Of a stretch of 64,000 nt of DNA, positions 23,453 to 34,849 are shown one piece after another (position 1 is the stretch's first letter; the number at the start of each line of letters is the position of its first letter). The position numbers and the translations under genes were made by a program. Below the pieces are notes generated by a model, which was not told where the DNA came from, did not search any database, and saw only the letters and a program-made list of their open reading frames with translations. Location of the stretch: positions 1-64,000 of the forward strand of contig JAYKXP010000016.1 in assembly GCA_037176845.1 (NCBI GenBank), in the 5' to 3' direction. This stretch comes from Paramarasmius palmivorus. Taxonomy: Eukaryota > Basidiomycota > Agaricomycetes > Agaricales > Marasmiaceae.

Positions 23453-26025
23453 ATGCCTGAACCGATTAAACTGGAGAAGCTTCAGCGATTGGCTCGTGCC
23501 TCCGATCCCAAAGTGCTGAAACATATTCGTGATATGTTGAACGGTCCCGTCCCCACAGAGCGCGATCCACAGTGCATAGTATTTTCCCGATGTACCGAGG
23601 CTGTCGAAGCGCTTGAAGCCTATGCGTCTTACTTGGTACCATGCTACTATGGTCGACACAAGCAGGCTACTGTCCTTCCTGGCCAGGACGAAGCCGGCAC
23701 TTGGGTTCTACTTTGGAAGTGGTTTTTGCTTCTCGAAGTATGGAGTCCATCGTTTGGGGGTATCTCTACTGCCCCTGAAATCATGCGCGGTGTAATTTGG
23801 TACAACCGCGTTATTCAAGCAATATTCCACTTGATCTTCGTCCTGGTCCATCATCATGCCGACTCCCCTCTTACTCGATTGATATCGTGCTCCGAATCCT
23901 TTATTCGCTTTTGCACCCAAGTTCTGTTTGGTGCGCTCACCGTCGAGCACACTATACTCTCTCCGGTGGTCGCTGTGATGGTTCACTCTTTTTGGAAGAG
24001 TGAGGTTTACGACGCCGCTTCATTACCCCAACTTATCGACACTATCATCCAAGAAAGCCCCAATATAGATTTCTATGCTGTCGCCATGAAGCGTTTTATG
24101 AGCCGACTTGGATCTCGCTCGATTTTGAGCCATGTCTTGGAGTTGCATGCTCTGGGTGTCGTCCTTCTACAACTTTATTCGTTAGACAAGGCGAAGTTGT
24201 TGCTGATGTGTGCTCCTCGGTGGTTTGCGCGGTGCGCTTCATCTGTGATGAAGTGCCTTCGTCAACAAACTGAAGATGGCACTGCGGTTTCACTTGACTT
24301 GAATACGGAGATCGTAGGAAAACTACTTATCTTGTGCTTCCGGTTCTTGCGCGATGTGGCCAGTAGGGGTGGCAGCTCGGGTTGGGTTTTAATCGCATTG
24401 AACGCGGGGTTATTCGACGCTCTTTCGAGTGTGAAGCTGTTCTTGAAAGTAGAGATCCTTCGTTCTAGGCTTACGCCGATTTGGACTCACAGAAAGGACA
24501 TGATTTCGGAAGCCGATGGATTGCTTCACTCGATGCTCCCTCATCTGTTGACTCCTTCTGTGCTACGCGCCATTAGAAGGGATATTGCGCGTTTCGGTGA
24601 TCGCGATTTAATGGTGTTGCCTTCATGGACGCAATGGATGGGAGTAGGAAAGCTGGTGATGGAGATTTATGGTGGTTACAAGCGTTCGACCTATCGGCGT
24701 GCTACTATGCACCGTTGCTCCTATTCTAATGTTCGTGTCTTCTTCGTTTGGAAGGGGTTGTTTTTGCTTATTGATTCCACAGTGTCCAATGCAGGATGTC
24801 CACAACCCGATTCCGATTTCTGAGGCCGTACACAGCGTTGATGTCGATGATCTGGATGGTGTTTTGCCTGAAGAGGTTGCTGTGCATGGGTCTAAGGTGG
24901 AGATACGGCTTACATCTGATTGTTTAGGAGGCATACAGGTATGCTGTCGTTACTTCTTTTGTTTTCGCTGTTTTTAACGCTTGTTTGATTCGTAAAATAG
25001 GTTCCTTCGGATGCTCCTGGTTGTTACGGAGTGAAGGAAGAGGATGCCAGTGCAGTCGAAGAGAGAAGACAGGTGTCATCTCCGTATTTGCGGTCGAACT
25101 ACATCAGAGAAGTGAGTATATTTAGTCCATTCTAAAGGCTTTGTTGTGACTTGGGCTACTTTACAAGGAATCATGCGAAGCTAATAGTGCTGGTGGGCAA
25201 GAAAGTGTCGAGGATGGAGGGCTCAGTAAATCATCTGAACAAGAGAACGGTATTGGTGCATCAGCGGGCATCAAAGGCGGTGATTCCAGTAAATTGTCTG
25301 AAGATTCGTCTAACTTTACCGAGGGTGGCGGCCAAGAGGCTATTGTGGGTGGCGACTCGAACGATTCAGCTAGGAGTGGGCCAGATGCCGTTGATGGTGG
25401 CGAACTGAGTGAATCAAAAGAACATATGGAGGTGAGTGTATACACAAGCTACTTTGAAGTCTTTGTTTATTGATGTTCTTGTAAGCTTGTCCTAGCTAGT
25501 AGCCTATCCAAACTATGTCGAGGGTGCTATCAGTCCTCGTATTGTTGTAAACTTTGCCAGGCTAAGGATTGGAGAAGTCATCGTGATCGATGCAAAGAGA
25601 TTCAACAAGAACGCCGTGGTATGTTAGCTAGCAATCTATCCAGGTAGCGAGGTGCTCATCGCAGGTTTATTATAGATGGTGTCCATAGCAATCTTCATTG
25701 CGATAAAGGATTCATCCGTCATTACGTTCAAGATTTGTTGTGTCGTCGCGAGGTCCAACTTGCTGAACTTCGGGCTGAAATCAACGAAGAACACTACATC
25801 GTTTTCAACTTCAGCCAGGAGTTGGATGTTCTCTGTCTCATGTCAGCGGACGAATTACCCGAAGATGTTCTACAGTACCGGCCAAAACCTCCCAATAACT
25901 GCGGGGAAAACGATCTTGTTGTAGTCTTGTGCGAAAAACAGAGCCTGGTTCTGTGGATGTGGCATGGTCCCTTGCTTGATTCGGATGTGGTTGTTACTGA
26001 TTACCAGCCTGAAGACACTACTTAA
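23453..26025 (+). CDS. MYND-type zinc-finger protein with incomplete finger, 763 aa, six exons
   Basis: Exons 23453-24730, 24783-24938, 25001-25111, 25168-25431, 25486-25618 and 25676-26025 join in frame and give 763 residues. The first ~425 residues form a helical region (PEPIKLEKLQRLARASDPKV, later LLQLYSLDKAKLLLMCAPRW) like the repeat-like N-terminal part of agaricomycete MYND proteins. A Gly/Ser/Glu-rich linker follows. The finger reads C-R-G-C-x4-YC-x3-CQ-x2-KDW-x2-H-x3-C (exon 5, residues about 613-638), the second zinc cluster of a MYND domain. The first C-x2-C pair usually 7-11 residues upstream is absent. MYND domains bind short proline motifs in partner proteins. After the finger comes a conserved C-terminal domain ending in QPEDTT. 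The missing first cluster may mean a one-zinc variant or an unfound small exon. Confidence 0.8.
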
Positions 26026-26455
26026 ACGAAGACCCCCTTTCATTTTTTGAATGTATTATATTGTATATAGGTCTAAACATGTGAAGATTCGTGTCGTTTG
26101 CTTCTTTGCATGGTGTAATCTTTTCTCGGAGATGAAATGGCCAAACTGAAAGGTTTGTCAAATAGATTACAGCTTCGAGCGGAGCTTGACGAAGCTTGAC
26201 TGGGAGATTGGGAGTATGTCTCGTTGATGTTGAAGAACGGTGACAGAAGTTATCCGTTCTTTCGGGTTTACAGGATGTTGGGTACAGAGCAAAATGAATG
26301 GCGTCGGACTTTTATCTTGAAAGCATTGGACGTAGTGTAGCTTCCAACATTGATCGTATCTTTTGTGAATATTTGTTTACATGGTCTCCTATGTTATGTT
26401 TTACTCTAATTCCGCACCGATCCTTATCGTTAGTCTCGCTGAATCGAATACATCC
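26026..26455. other. Convergent 3' intergenic region
   Basis: It lies between the stop of the MYND gene (plus) and that of the F-box/NTase-like gene (minus). It contains an AT-rich stretch near 26040-26075 that may hold polyadenylation signals. No gene is seen. Confidence 0.4.
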
Positions 26456-28329
26456 TTAGGCCAATCGGCAAGCTCCTTCTTCACCAATGAGACGCATTGA
26501 GGTAGGACGAACATAATGCACGTTGTCCATACCATCTGCTTCTTGACTCGAGAAAACCTGAGCGAAAACTAACAAGGTTCAGGTTAAGATCGTGACGTTG
26601 ATTGATGTACTCACCTTGACTGAGTCTCGCTGCTCTATGTGTTTGATCAGTTCGACGCATCGCATGATGGCCGAAATAGTATGTCCGGTAGGATATGCGT
26701 CTGGCCCTTTGAATCCGGCATAGTACTTTCGAGCAAAACCGAAATCGCGTTTTACTCGAAGTAACTCGCTATTGGTCTTGAATTTTTTGTCGAACAACGG
26801 ATAAAGATCGCGTAGGAATTCGATAACTGCGTCCTCGACGTTTGCGATATTATTGGCGTTGCTGGGGTATCACTATTAGTTGTTATATAGAAATGGGATC
26901 TGTAGGTACACACCGATGTACACAGTGCTGATGATCAGCTATATATTTCCATTGAGCATCGTCTGCTTGGGCAAAAGGTGTTTCAGTAGCGATGGTCGGT
27001 GGACTGCGATGCAGGGCGTGAATTCAACTTGACGTAGTGTGATTTATGAAACACTCACCGAGATGTAAGACTCAAAGGAGTCGGTTCCTCTGCGGGGATA
27101 ACGCGATTCAAAATAGGCGAGTTCGCTTGCCCATCTCGGACCTTTCCCGGGATCCTACGCGCCATCCGCCAGCGAATCTTTTCCTCCAGCATACGAAAAC
27201 AATGATGGGACCAGATCGCTCTTTCAGCTTCCCAAGTCACGACATAAGTTCGTTTGAGGGATTTGCTTTGAAACCGGTTCAAGATGATACGGATTGACTG
27301 GGGCCCCGGGCAAAAATGATGCCATGAAACGACCCAAAGTCCACGGTATGCGCCTGGAGGAACTTTGAAGTTCGGAATTTCTGCGAGCTCGGTTATCCAG
27401 CAATGTGGGTCGCCGATCCATCGAGTTTTGAACGAGACTTCGCTGCCGACATCAAGAGCGTTTTCAGCGGTTATCATGGTGACTGTGGACCATCCTCTCT
27501 GTTCGTACTTCTGTACCGCTTTGATAACAGAAGGTGAGAACTCTTTCAAGTAAATGGCTTCGTTGTTCAAGAAAGAGGTCGTGGGGTATAGGGATATGAG
27601 ATGCATGGCGGTAGCGATATTCATCACTAGAGCTGACTTTAGAGTTAGGAGGAGGTCTTTAAGTATTTGATGAGCACATACTTGAATGAAAGCCTAGTAT
27701 AGCTTCAATGGCTTCGCCTTTGGTAGCTACTAGTTGGATCTTCATTCCATCGTCGTTTAAGAAGTTGAAAACGCCGGCTACGGCTGTGTTTTTGTACCGA
27801 TCTGCGATATCTCCTGTGTTGGGTACCCAGGACGAAAGCTCTGCTACCACCGCTTCCTCGAAGACTTCCATCTGCTGCTCGCTTTTCTTTCTCTTCCCTT
27901 CCATCACTGTCGGCAACGGAGTGAACTTGTAACCCAAGTCCTGTATCTCTTGTCCCATGGACATGACATGGACGTGTCGAAGGAAGACATCCAGATCCGA
28001 AGGTTCGAAGTCGCGTCGCGATAGTGCAGATACGAGAGTGGATCCAGAAACCAAAGCTTCTGTTTCTGCCTGTTTGATGCGGAATCTGTTCTTGCTCTCT
28101 ACGGTCGGGAAAAAACGGCCGTAAATCTTTTCTATTCCGAAGGTGGTGAGGTCGTATTCGCGGAGATGGTTATGAAAAGCGGAAGAGACAGCTCTCAAGC
28201 GAGTGAGATCGCGAAGAGGAAGAGCATCGAAGACTGGGTTTTGGATAGTAGGGCAGGAGCTGTAATACATTAGGTTCGTATCCGACAGACAACCAAGATG
28301 ATAACATACATAGAGTTGAAGCTGTTCAT
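26456..28329 (-). CDS. F-box-like protein with nucleotidyltransferase-like GS..DxD motif, 534 aa, six exons
   Basis: Exons 28310-28329, 27682-28259, 27059-27626, 26914-27003, 26615-26861 and 26456-26557 join in frame. The 20-nt first exon (MNSFNS) gives the start. Residues about 12-42 (NPVFDALPLRDLTRLRAVSS) look like an F-box, the Skp1-binding motif of SCF ubiquitin ligases. Residues 79-97 carry GS-x14-DLD, resembling the hG[GS]..DhDh signature of polymerase-beta-type nucleotidyltransferases. The third carboxylate strand seems replaced by KIQLVAT, so activity is doubtful. The stretch EAILGFHSSMMNIAT and the later RWIGDPHCW match a large agaricomycete family of unknown function that I remember. 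A TATA-like CATAAAAAG lies about 60 bases upstream. It is divergent from the next gene and intact throughout. Confidence 0.75.
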
Positions 28330-28621
28330 TCTGACCTGAAACGGTGGGCAATGATTTGAAGTGGAGAAGCTTTCACCGTTGAATGACCCTTTTTATGTAG
28401 ATTGGTGATTTAATCTGTACTTAAAATGTACGAAGCATGTCCATTCTTCAGATGCGTAATTCGTGAGCCGAGCATCGTGGTTGCGTGGTCGAAACTTTGG
28501 TGCCTAGGTTTCGTTGGAGGTTAGTGTAGAAATTAGTGTTAGCTGTTCGTTTTAGGTAATACATGCGCTCTCGGTTCGGTGTTTCGTGGGAATCGATCCT
28601 TCTTGTCCGATTCCACGAAAC
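28330..28621. promoter_or_regulatory. Compact divergent promoter
   Basis: The 292 bases between two divergent start codons (28329 minus, 28622 plus) must hold both promoters. The minus-strand TATA-like element is at 28389-28397. No exon is seen. Confidence 0.4.
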
Positions 28622-29644
28622 ATGTCGGTAAGCTCGAATTCTCAAGTATGTGTTTTCTTTTGAGGTGTCGGATACGTTTACTCCAACTTAAGTGAATGTT
28701 TAGGCTGTAACTGAACGTTCGCTGTTTCGTGGCTTGGGGGTATCGGAAGATGTAGCTGCCCTAGTCAATAAGGACCTTTTATTGAATCAAGAACGTCTCG
28801 AGAAAGAGATTGCTGGTATGTTTTAGTTCCCATAATTCCTGTTTTACCAGCGTTAATGATTCATAGTTAAAGACGAAGCCCTTCGCAATATGCAGATGCT
28901 CTTGTCTGAAATCAATGCTGCCTCTCTTCGTCGGCCAAGATTGGGAGGAGCGGAGTGAGGAGGCATCGTGTTCGTTGCACTTGTTCAGATATTAATCAAT
29001 TTTACAGGAACGTCTTCCTCGAAAGGATGTTTAGGACTAGGGACGCTAGGTTACATGCATTCCCTTCTCAATTCACTCCTGTTGGTGAGAATACATCTTC
29101 GATATTCATGAAATCAGTCATCAAGTTTCGTATAGAATGGCAGTCGGATACGGATGCTAAAACGCAACTCGTACTCTCCATTCTGACAGCGGCTACAGGC
29201 CTACATGTGCTTTCACTTCAAGCTAGGCACGGGGAACAGTCTTTTATCGTTTATAACGCATCTTGTCGACTCGATGTCTTCGTGGCGTTCGAGGAAGATA
29301 TGCGAACTTGTCGTGAGTTTCTTCTACCTCATCTTGAGCGCTTACTTTGGAATACTGATAGCCAATCACAAGCATTTTGTTTCGACTTGCACTTTGACTT
29401 CTCGTTCAATTCATCCCCTAGCGGCGACGATATTCAGAATACGAGCATGAATCGCATAGTGCGATACGAACCACGGGTATTCGAAAATTTCAGCCACCTG
29501 TTCGTAGATCAATTGGGATCTTTCGCGTATCCTTCGACATTTCCACTAGGGTCTTTAGGGATTTTTGTTCAAGGACTTTCTTACAGACTGAATAATGCCT
29601 TTGCGAAAGAAGCTCGGTCGCACCTGGACGTGGATCTGGCCTAG
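28622..29644 (+). CDS. Unknown 286-aa protein with N-terminal coiled coil, four exons
   Basis: Exons 28622-28645, 28704-28815, 28867-28954 and 29008-29644 join in frame with 51-58 nt introns. Residues about 30-65 (NKDLLLNQERLEKEIAVKDE onwards) are heptad-like with many Glu/Lys and predict a short coiled coil. The rest contains VLSILTAATGLHVLSLQARH, FLLPHLERLLWNTDSQ and FPLGSLGIFVQGLSYRLNN, which look like a folded alpha/beta domain. I recognise no family. A second possible intron (GTGAGAATAC..TCAG, 33 nt) lies inside exon 4 but is open and short, so I left it as coding. It is the first of three same-strand genes leading to the JmjC-like gene. Confidence 0.6.
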
Positions 29645-29781
29645 GACAAGTGTTACGTTCAATGGCCGTTTTGTGGTAGTTTCGACAGAAGTTTATGTAA
29701 TTTAATCTGGACAGGAAACGGCGTTTCTTTGCTTGCTCGCACGTCTTTTCTTCCCAATCCCATAGTGAACACTCCCTCTTT

Positions 29782-30772
29782 ATGTCCTCTTTGACTTCTG
29801 CAGCTGTTTCGAGCTCTCTCCCTTCCCCTGTGCTTGATGACAGCCATGTTAAAACTGTGGTCAGGTCTTCCGACAAGAAACGAGTCTCGCCGCTACAGGA
29901 AAAACGTTCACTTGGAGGCTTGAATGTGGACCCATCCGAAATTCCCCTTTTCCGTGACTTGCCTTGGGTCACTGACTACGTGTTTAGTAGGACAGCTCGG
30001 TATCTTTTACTTCCGCCGGAATTGGGGGTGAGTGTTTTACATCGTCCTATTCATGTTTTTGATTTTGTCAGGTTATGGCCACGTCTCTCCTTCAGGAACT
30101 TAGGTCGATGTATGGGGACAATGCCACCTGTCAAGCTGTACTAGAGAACAAGGCATGCTTGCATGCGAATCAGAAGTCTGTTGGATCGTTGACGGCAATC
30201 TTATTTGGTTTCCGGTTTTTGGATATCGCATGTCTGGTTTCAAAGGGCTCTGGTTCTACCACGTCATCTTCGAGTTCTAAGATGCCACGATTGCGACCAA
30301 CGAGAGAGAAAACCATGCTAGTAGGATCGAGTGGGAAGCTGGTTCGTATCACATGCGCCTTATAATTTTCGTCGCTAATTTCTGTTTACAGCGCGGGATC
30401 GCATCGCTGTGCGAGTCTTCACAAGGTTGGCCTCGTGTTATCAAGCAACTCCATAGCAGTATGCAGCTGAATGGAGCGATTACTGGACCTAAATCGCAGC
30501 CGCACCAATTCACCGATGATCCGTCCCGCCTGTTGGTGAACACTGCTATTCATCTGTTAGAATCGATTTCATTGGGAAATGGGACGTCCATCGTCCGGAA
30601 AGCGCAACATAACTTGGAAGCTACAGCTTTCTTCATAAATTTCATGTTCCGGGTAAGTGGGTTTTCAATACTCTGTGTGGGTTGAACGGCGTTATTGAGG
30701 TTGATGTAGGGAAGCTTCGACTTGCCGTCATCGTGGCCGGTTTTGACACAAGAGCTTGCAACGTACAGTTAA
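29782..30772 (+). CDS. Unknown 279-aa protein, four exons
   Basis: Exons 29782-30027, 30072-30341, 30392-30652 and 30710-30772 join in frame through 44-57 nt introns, each ending a codon exactly (phase 0). The first ~50 residues are Ser/Lys-rich (MSSLTSAAVSSSLPSP); the rest is helical (LLQELRSMYGDNATCQAVLE, LLVNTAIHLLESISLGNG). No known domain. An alternative end exists: a donor just before the stop (GCAAC|GTACAG) could join an open exon at 30829-30982 (QQFGLKCSFPETLPLFTRVR) in frame. That would extend the protein and possibly merge it with the JmjC-like gene downstream. Transcripts would decide; the first three exons are solid either way. Confidence 0.55.
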
Positions 30773-31050
30773 CCATTCCTTTTATCCTTTCACAAAACAA
30801 TTGATTTTTATCCTGTAGTGCGGCTCAGCAATTTGGCTTGAAGTGTTCCTTTCCCGAAACGCTTCCTTTGTTCACCCGCGTTAGACAGCCTTTATTCCTT
30901 GCTTTGGCGGTATCACCATTAATCTTGTTATCTGATGTCGCCCCCATGTCCACAAACATCACAAGACTACATGCTATAAGGGTAACAATACTTCTCTGAG
31001 TAGCGTTCTTGGCTGATGTTGACGCACATTCTGTCAGGTCTGGTATCATT

Positions 31051-33866
31051 ATGGTAATGTAAGGCCTGGTATTCTTTTGCGAATCGAACAGCTCCTTTGG
31101 TCACAGCTTTTTGGGGTGGCTAGAGGCTACGTAACTTCACTCGACGCGCTGCAGGCTTTCCTAAAAGCTGCGCTACCCCTACTTTCGTTAGCTCATCCTG
31201 AGAAGCATTTTTTTGGACCAGGTACGCTTTTGCATGTGTATCTAAGCAGCTCGAGGTGGTTAATTGTTTGGTCTAGTTCGTGGTTTGGTTGCGATAATGC
31301 CTACAGCGTTACAGTATGAGCAATCGAAGGAGGATATTAGAAGACAATGTGATCAACCGTTCCGAGAAGGTGATCAAAGAAACTTGCCTCAAGAGCAGGA
31401 GGCTTCGGTCACTGGTAATATCTTAAAGCTGTTGGGATCCTCGCCGTATACTTATTCTTTTGTTAGTTGGAAATTCGAACAGTCACCTTGAACCGGTGCG
31501 TGATATGGCTTTCCGCTTGTTTTGCTACGTCCTCACGAGTGAAGTGGTGTAGCCGAGCTTGGGTGGTAGTTTTGATCTCGAACGTAGTCTGGTTCCAGAG
31601 GTCGGTAATACGGTGTCAACACAAGAGCTCGCAACATGCGAACCGGCCTTTGTGACCACGTCAAATGCGAATCCTTCTTCGTCTTTGACCTCACAGCTTC
31701 CGGAACTCCAAGGAATTCAATGTCATACGGAAGGGCATGTGCTCGGGAAACGAAAGTTGAACGATATGGCCCTAGTGTGCTTTGATTCCTCGGCTATGCT
31801 ATCTCCTGTCGAAGCTGCAGCAAGTAGCAGCGCTGTATCGAACAGGAATGACACGTTTATCGTCCCAAGTTTGGCCGCTCTTAAAGCGCTATCGATTTCG
31901 TCAGAATGGAGAGAAGTGAGTTTTGTAGCGCTACCAGTCTTTCACTTATCTTATTGCTTGAGTCAGCGTGTTACCGGTGATGGTTATCTCTTGGTCACGC
32001 TAAATAGGAGAACCAAACGGTATTGGCCTTGTTTCTATGTGAGTTGTTATCCTCATTCATATTGATTTATTGTAACTTGACTTCTTTGTAGGATAGTGCT
32101 GTAGGAGAAACCGTTGCTTGTTTGCTAGATCGTTCCAATTCCTATCAGGAGCGTCATGGAGATGCCGTTTTCTTTCACAGATTGACCAGATCCATCGGTT
32201 GTTCTATGACCAACAGCCAACTTCAGCGTGCTCTATCTGGTGGCGAGATCCGTGGATTAAAGCCGGTTATGGCGGAGCGCTACGCTGAGCTAGATCGGGA
32301 ATGCGGGCTTCAAGACTTTGTTGGGCTTTCGCATGTACTGATATTCGGTGACGACTCTAATGCAGACGGAGTTGATAAAAGAAAGCTGGGAAACGTAGGG
32401 TCGTACACCTCGGCGCGTGCGGTAATAGGTTTGTAGCTGGTATAGAAAGTTGCTTTGTATTGATCTATGTTTCAGATTATTCCCTCTCGATGATTGAGAT
32501 GGGATCGACAGATATCAGTATGAAAGCTTCGTTTATGGAATTCTTGGAGATTGCTCGAGGAAACTGTTCCCAAGGAAGAGCGATGTGTTTCCCCAGGATA
32601 CCGAATGCAGGTCCTACCACCGACTTGCAGCCTCTATCAACGAGCGCGTTTTCTCGGTTGTATTCGTTCGGAGATATCGACGTTGACTCGTTGATTGACT
32701 TAACTGGGGAATTACATTGGCATTTCGTTGCTTCTGCCAACGCTTGTTATTGCCCTGCCGTGCCGCCTGTTGGGTTTTGCACCGAATTGCATGTCAAGGA
32801 GGGCACTCTACTACTCTTTGTGGGAGTACCAGTAGACGATGGAGCACGGCTTACATCATGCGGCAGTTCTATTGTATTACCTCAACATATCCTCGACGAA
32901 GAAAATGTTGCAGGGGTACTTCTAACAGCTGGTGATAGATTGTAAGTGCAGGCCTATTCGCATTCGGTTATATTAATCTGATGGTCCTGTAGCTTTTTGA
33001 GTCCTGGATCCTCATATTGCGTCGTCACCCTGGACCCCACCATTTATTGCGGGAGCAACTTCTACTCCTCGGCAACCATCCAGAAATCATATTGGGCTAT
33101 TGTTCGTCATTTCCTTGGCCAGTCAGGTACTTTCGTGAAGGACAACATAATTTCGCTGGAAATGTTGGGTCGGATAGTGTTCCTTTGGCACGATATAATT
33201 GTCAACGCTCCTACACAGTACGTAGGCGATTGCACTACCCGCAGGCTGGCCTCGCATCATATTCCCAACGCCCTTACGCTAGAAGGGCTGCTTCAGCTCT
33301 TTTCCCTACTGGCTATCCTCGAGTTCGGAACAGTTCTATGGCCTGGTCGATATTTGGCTGATGGGAACTGGTCCAGATTCGAGATTATTTACCAGAAGCT
33401 TAGGAAACTTGGGTCTGACGTTTTGGACACGCTACATAACCATGTCAGAATTCGAGACCGACAAACCGGTTTTGATCTGTCGATTCCATCCCTGTGGTAC
33501 TCTTTCTTCGCTCAACAATGCGCAACGTTGTTGGTAGCGTGTGAAGGCCTCGATGGTGCGCGATTTTCTGCGACGGACATAAAGGCGAACGTGCTTCGGG
33601 ACTTACAACGTGACGGACTTATGCTCCATGTCGTTCAGTCGCTCTTAAGAGGAGAGACTTGTTCGTTTGGGAATGCGTTCTTGAGCCTTTCCCTCAGCCA
33701 ATGTTCATCTCTTAAATGGGCGTTTGCTGAAGGATTCTCTTTGCGATACAGTATCCGTGTGCACATTAGGACCCCGGAGTTAATTGATATCGATGACGAT
33801 GGACCTTTCGCACAAGATTCTTTTTCTAATTCACCTCCGTTGAAACGAAAACGGAATGCTATTTGA
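31051..33866 (+). CDS. JmjC-like cupin-fold protein with lost metal ligands, about 800 aa
   Basis: Exons 31092-31221, 31277-31414, 31467-31495, 31553-31915, 31967-32038, 32092-32416, 32476-32941 and 32993-33866 join in frame. An ATG exon at 31051-31053 would complete the start, but its 38-nt intron is short, so the start is uncertain. Residues about 430-560 follow the JmjC/cupin order: LHWHFVA, then GFCTELHVKEGTLLLFVG, then GVLLTAGDR..SPGSSYCVVTLDP, then YCGSNFYSSATI. In active JmjC oxygenases these strands carry HxD and a later His that hold Fe(II). Here the HxD position reads about A-V-P and the later His is Tyr (PGSSY). So the fold is likely kept and the chemistry lost. The C-terminal helical region ends with a basic PPLKRKRNAI, a possible nuclear signal. 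A diverged relative lies at 63063-64000. Confidence 0.65.
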
Positions 33867-34200
33867 CTTTTACATAGTATTGTACCTACTTTACGTTTGT
33901 TCAATGACATGAATATTGTTGCTTTTAACCAGTGCGATTTCATTGATTGGTAATACAGGTTTGGACATAGGAGAGGTGTCAAACAACGAAGCAGCCATGA
34001 TAGCACTATTTCAACAACTACGAGGCGAAGAGCTCGGTCAATAAGATATTGCGAAGAGGCGAATTTGATTTCGGATGATGACTCCTTCAGCGTTATTTGC
34101 TTGGTTATCGGCAGCTATGGCAGTGAAGGCATTACATGACCTGTAGGGACCTGAAGTGAGCTTAGTTGCTGAAGGCGAAACTCAAGCCCCCAGCGAGGCA

Positions 34201-34830
34201 TCATAGACGCGATAGCGGAGCGACGGTTTGAAGACGTTCCCTAGTCTCGACGAGACCGTCCCATGTTTCTTCACCTCGTTGAAGCAGTTTTTGTGTGGAG
34301 GGCTGCACAAGGTCTGGCGGCTGAAGATCTGACATCATGCGAAGTGCAGAGCAGTAGTTGGCATCTATGCTTTCAGCAAGATGGCAAATTTAGTTACGCA
34401 AGCTCGAGATCGCTTCGTCCATAGCAAGAACCCGAAAGGAAAGGGTTGTAATGTTCCTGTGAAGAATCACCGTCATTGACGCGTTGTGATGCAATTTGTA
34501 GGACGTATCATACCTCCCGTGCTCAGCACAATTCGAATCCAAATCGTTCTTGGATGGGGCTTCAGTGGTAGACCCTTTCTTTCTACCTCCACGGCCAGTT
34601 GGTGCAGGTTCCGGTTCGAAGGGAGGAGTCGGTTCCGGATGTTCTTCCTGGTTAGAACTAGAAGTGGCGGGGGCAGATGAAGACGACGGGTCATTCGATT
34701 TGATAGGCGCCGTATCGTTGGCAGGCGGTACCAGTGTATCTGTGTCCAAATGGGTAATGGATGGTATGGCAGAGCGTCCTCTGCTACGCTTTTCTGCCTT
34801 GTATATCAGTATGACGTTCTAGGTTGCATA
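34201..34830 (-). pseudogene. Small gene with AT-hook-like motif, interrupted by one stop codon
   Basis: The minus strand encodes a Pro/Glu/Ser-rich segment (SSSNQEEHPEPTPPFEPEPA), then GRGGRKKGS, which resembles an AT-hook (minor-groove DNA binding). A 59-nt intron (GTATGA..TTCACAG, about 34460-34518) follows, then LSFRVLAMDEAISSLRN. There a TAA (34390-34392) stops the frame. The same frame then continues open as ICHLAESIDANYCSALRMMS to a TGA at 34201. CAA to TAA is the simplest change. The 5' end is unclear (no good ATG near 34820). No family is recognised; disordered proteins with such basic motifs are often nuclear. Confidence 0.5.
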
Positions 34831-34849
34831 TGCCAGGCCTCGTACCATT

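Noticed and set aside
28955..29644. A gene starting at 28955
   Set aside because: The first bases are an intron (28955-29007); upstream exons join in frame from an ATG at 28622.
12642..33866. The intact gene block as a DUF3435-type Starship giant transposon
   Set aside because: No tyrosine-recombinase captain gene was recognised and such elements are known mainly from Pezizomycotina. The block's mobility remains only a hypothesis.
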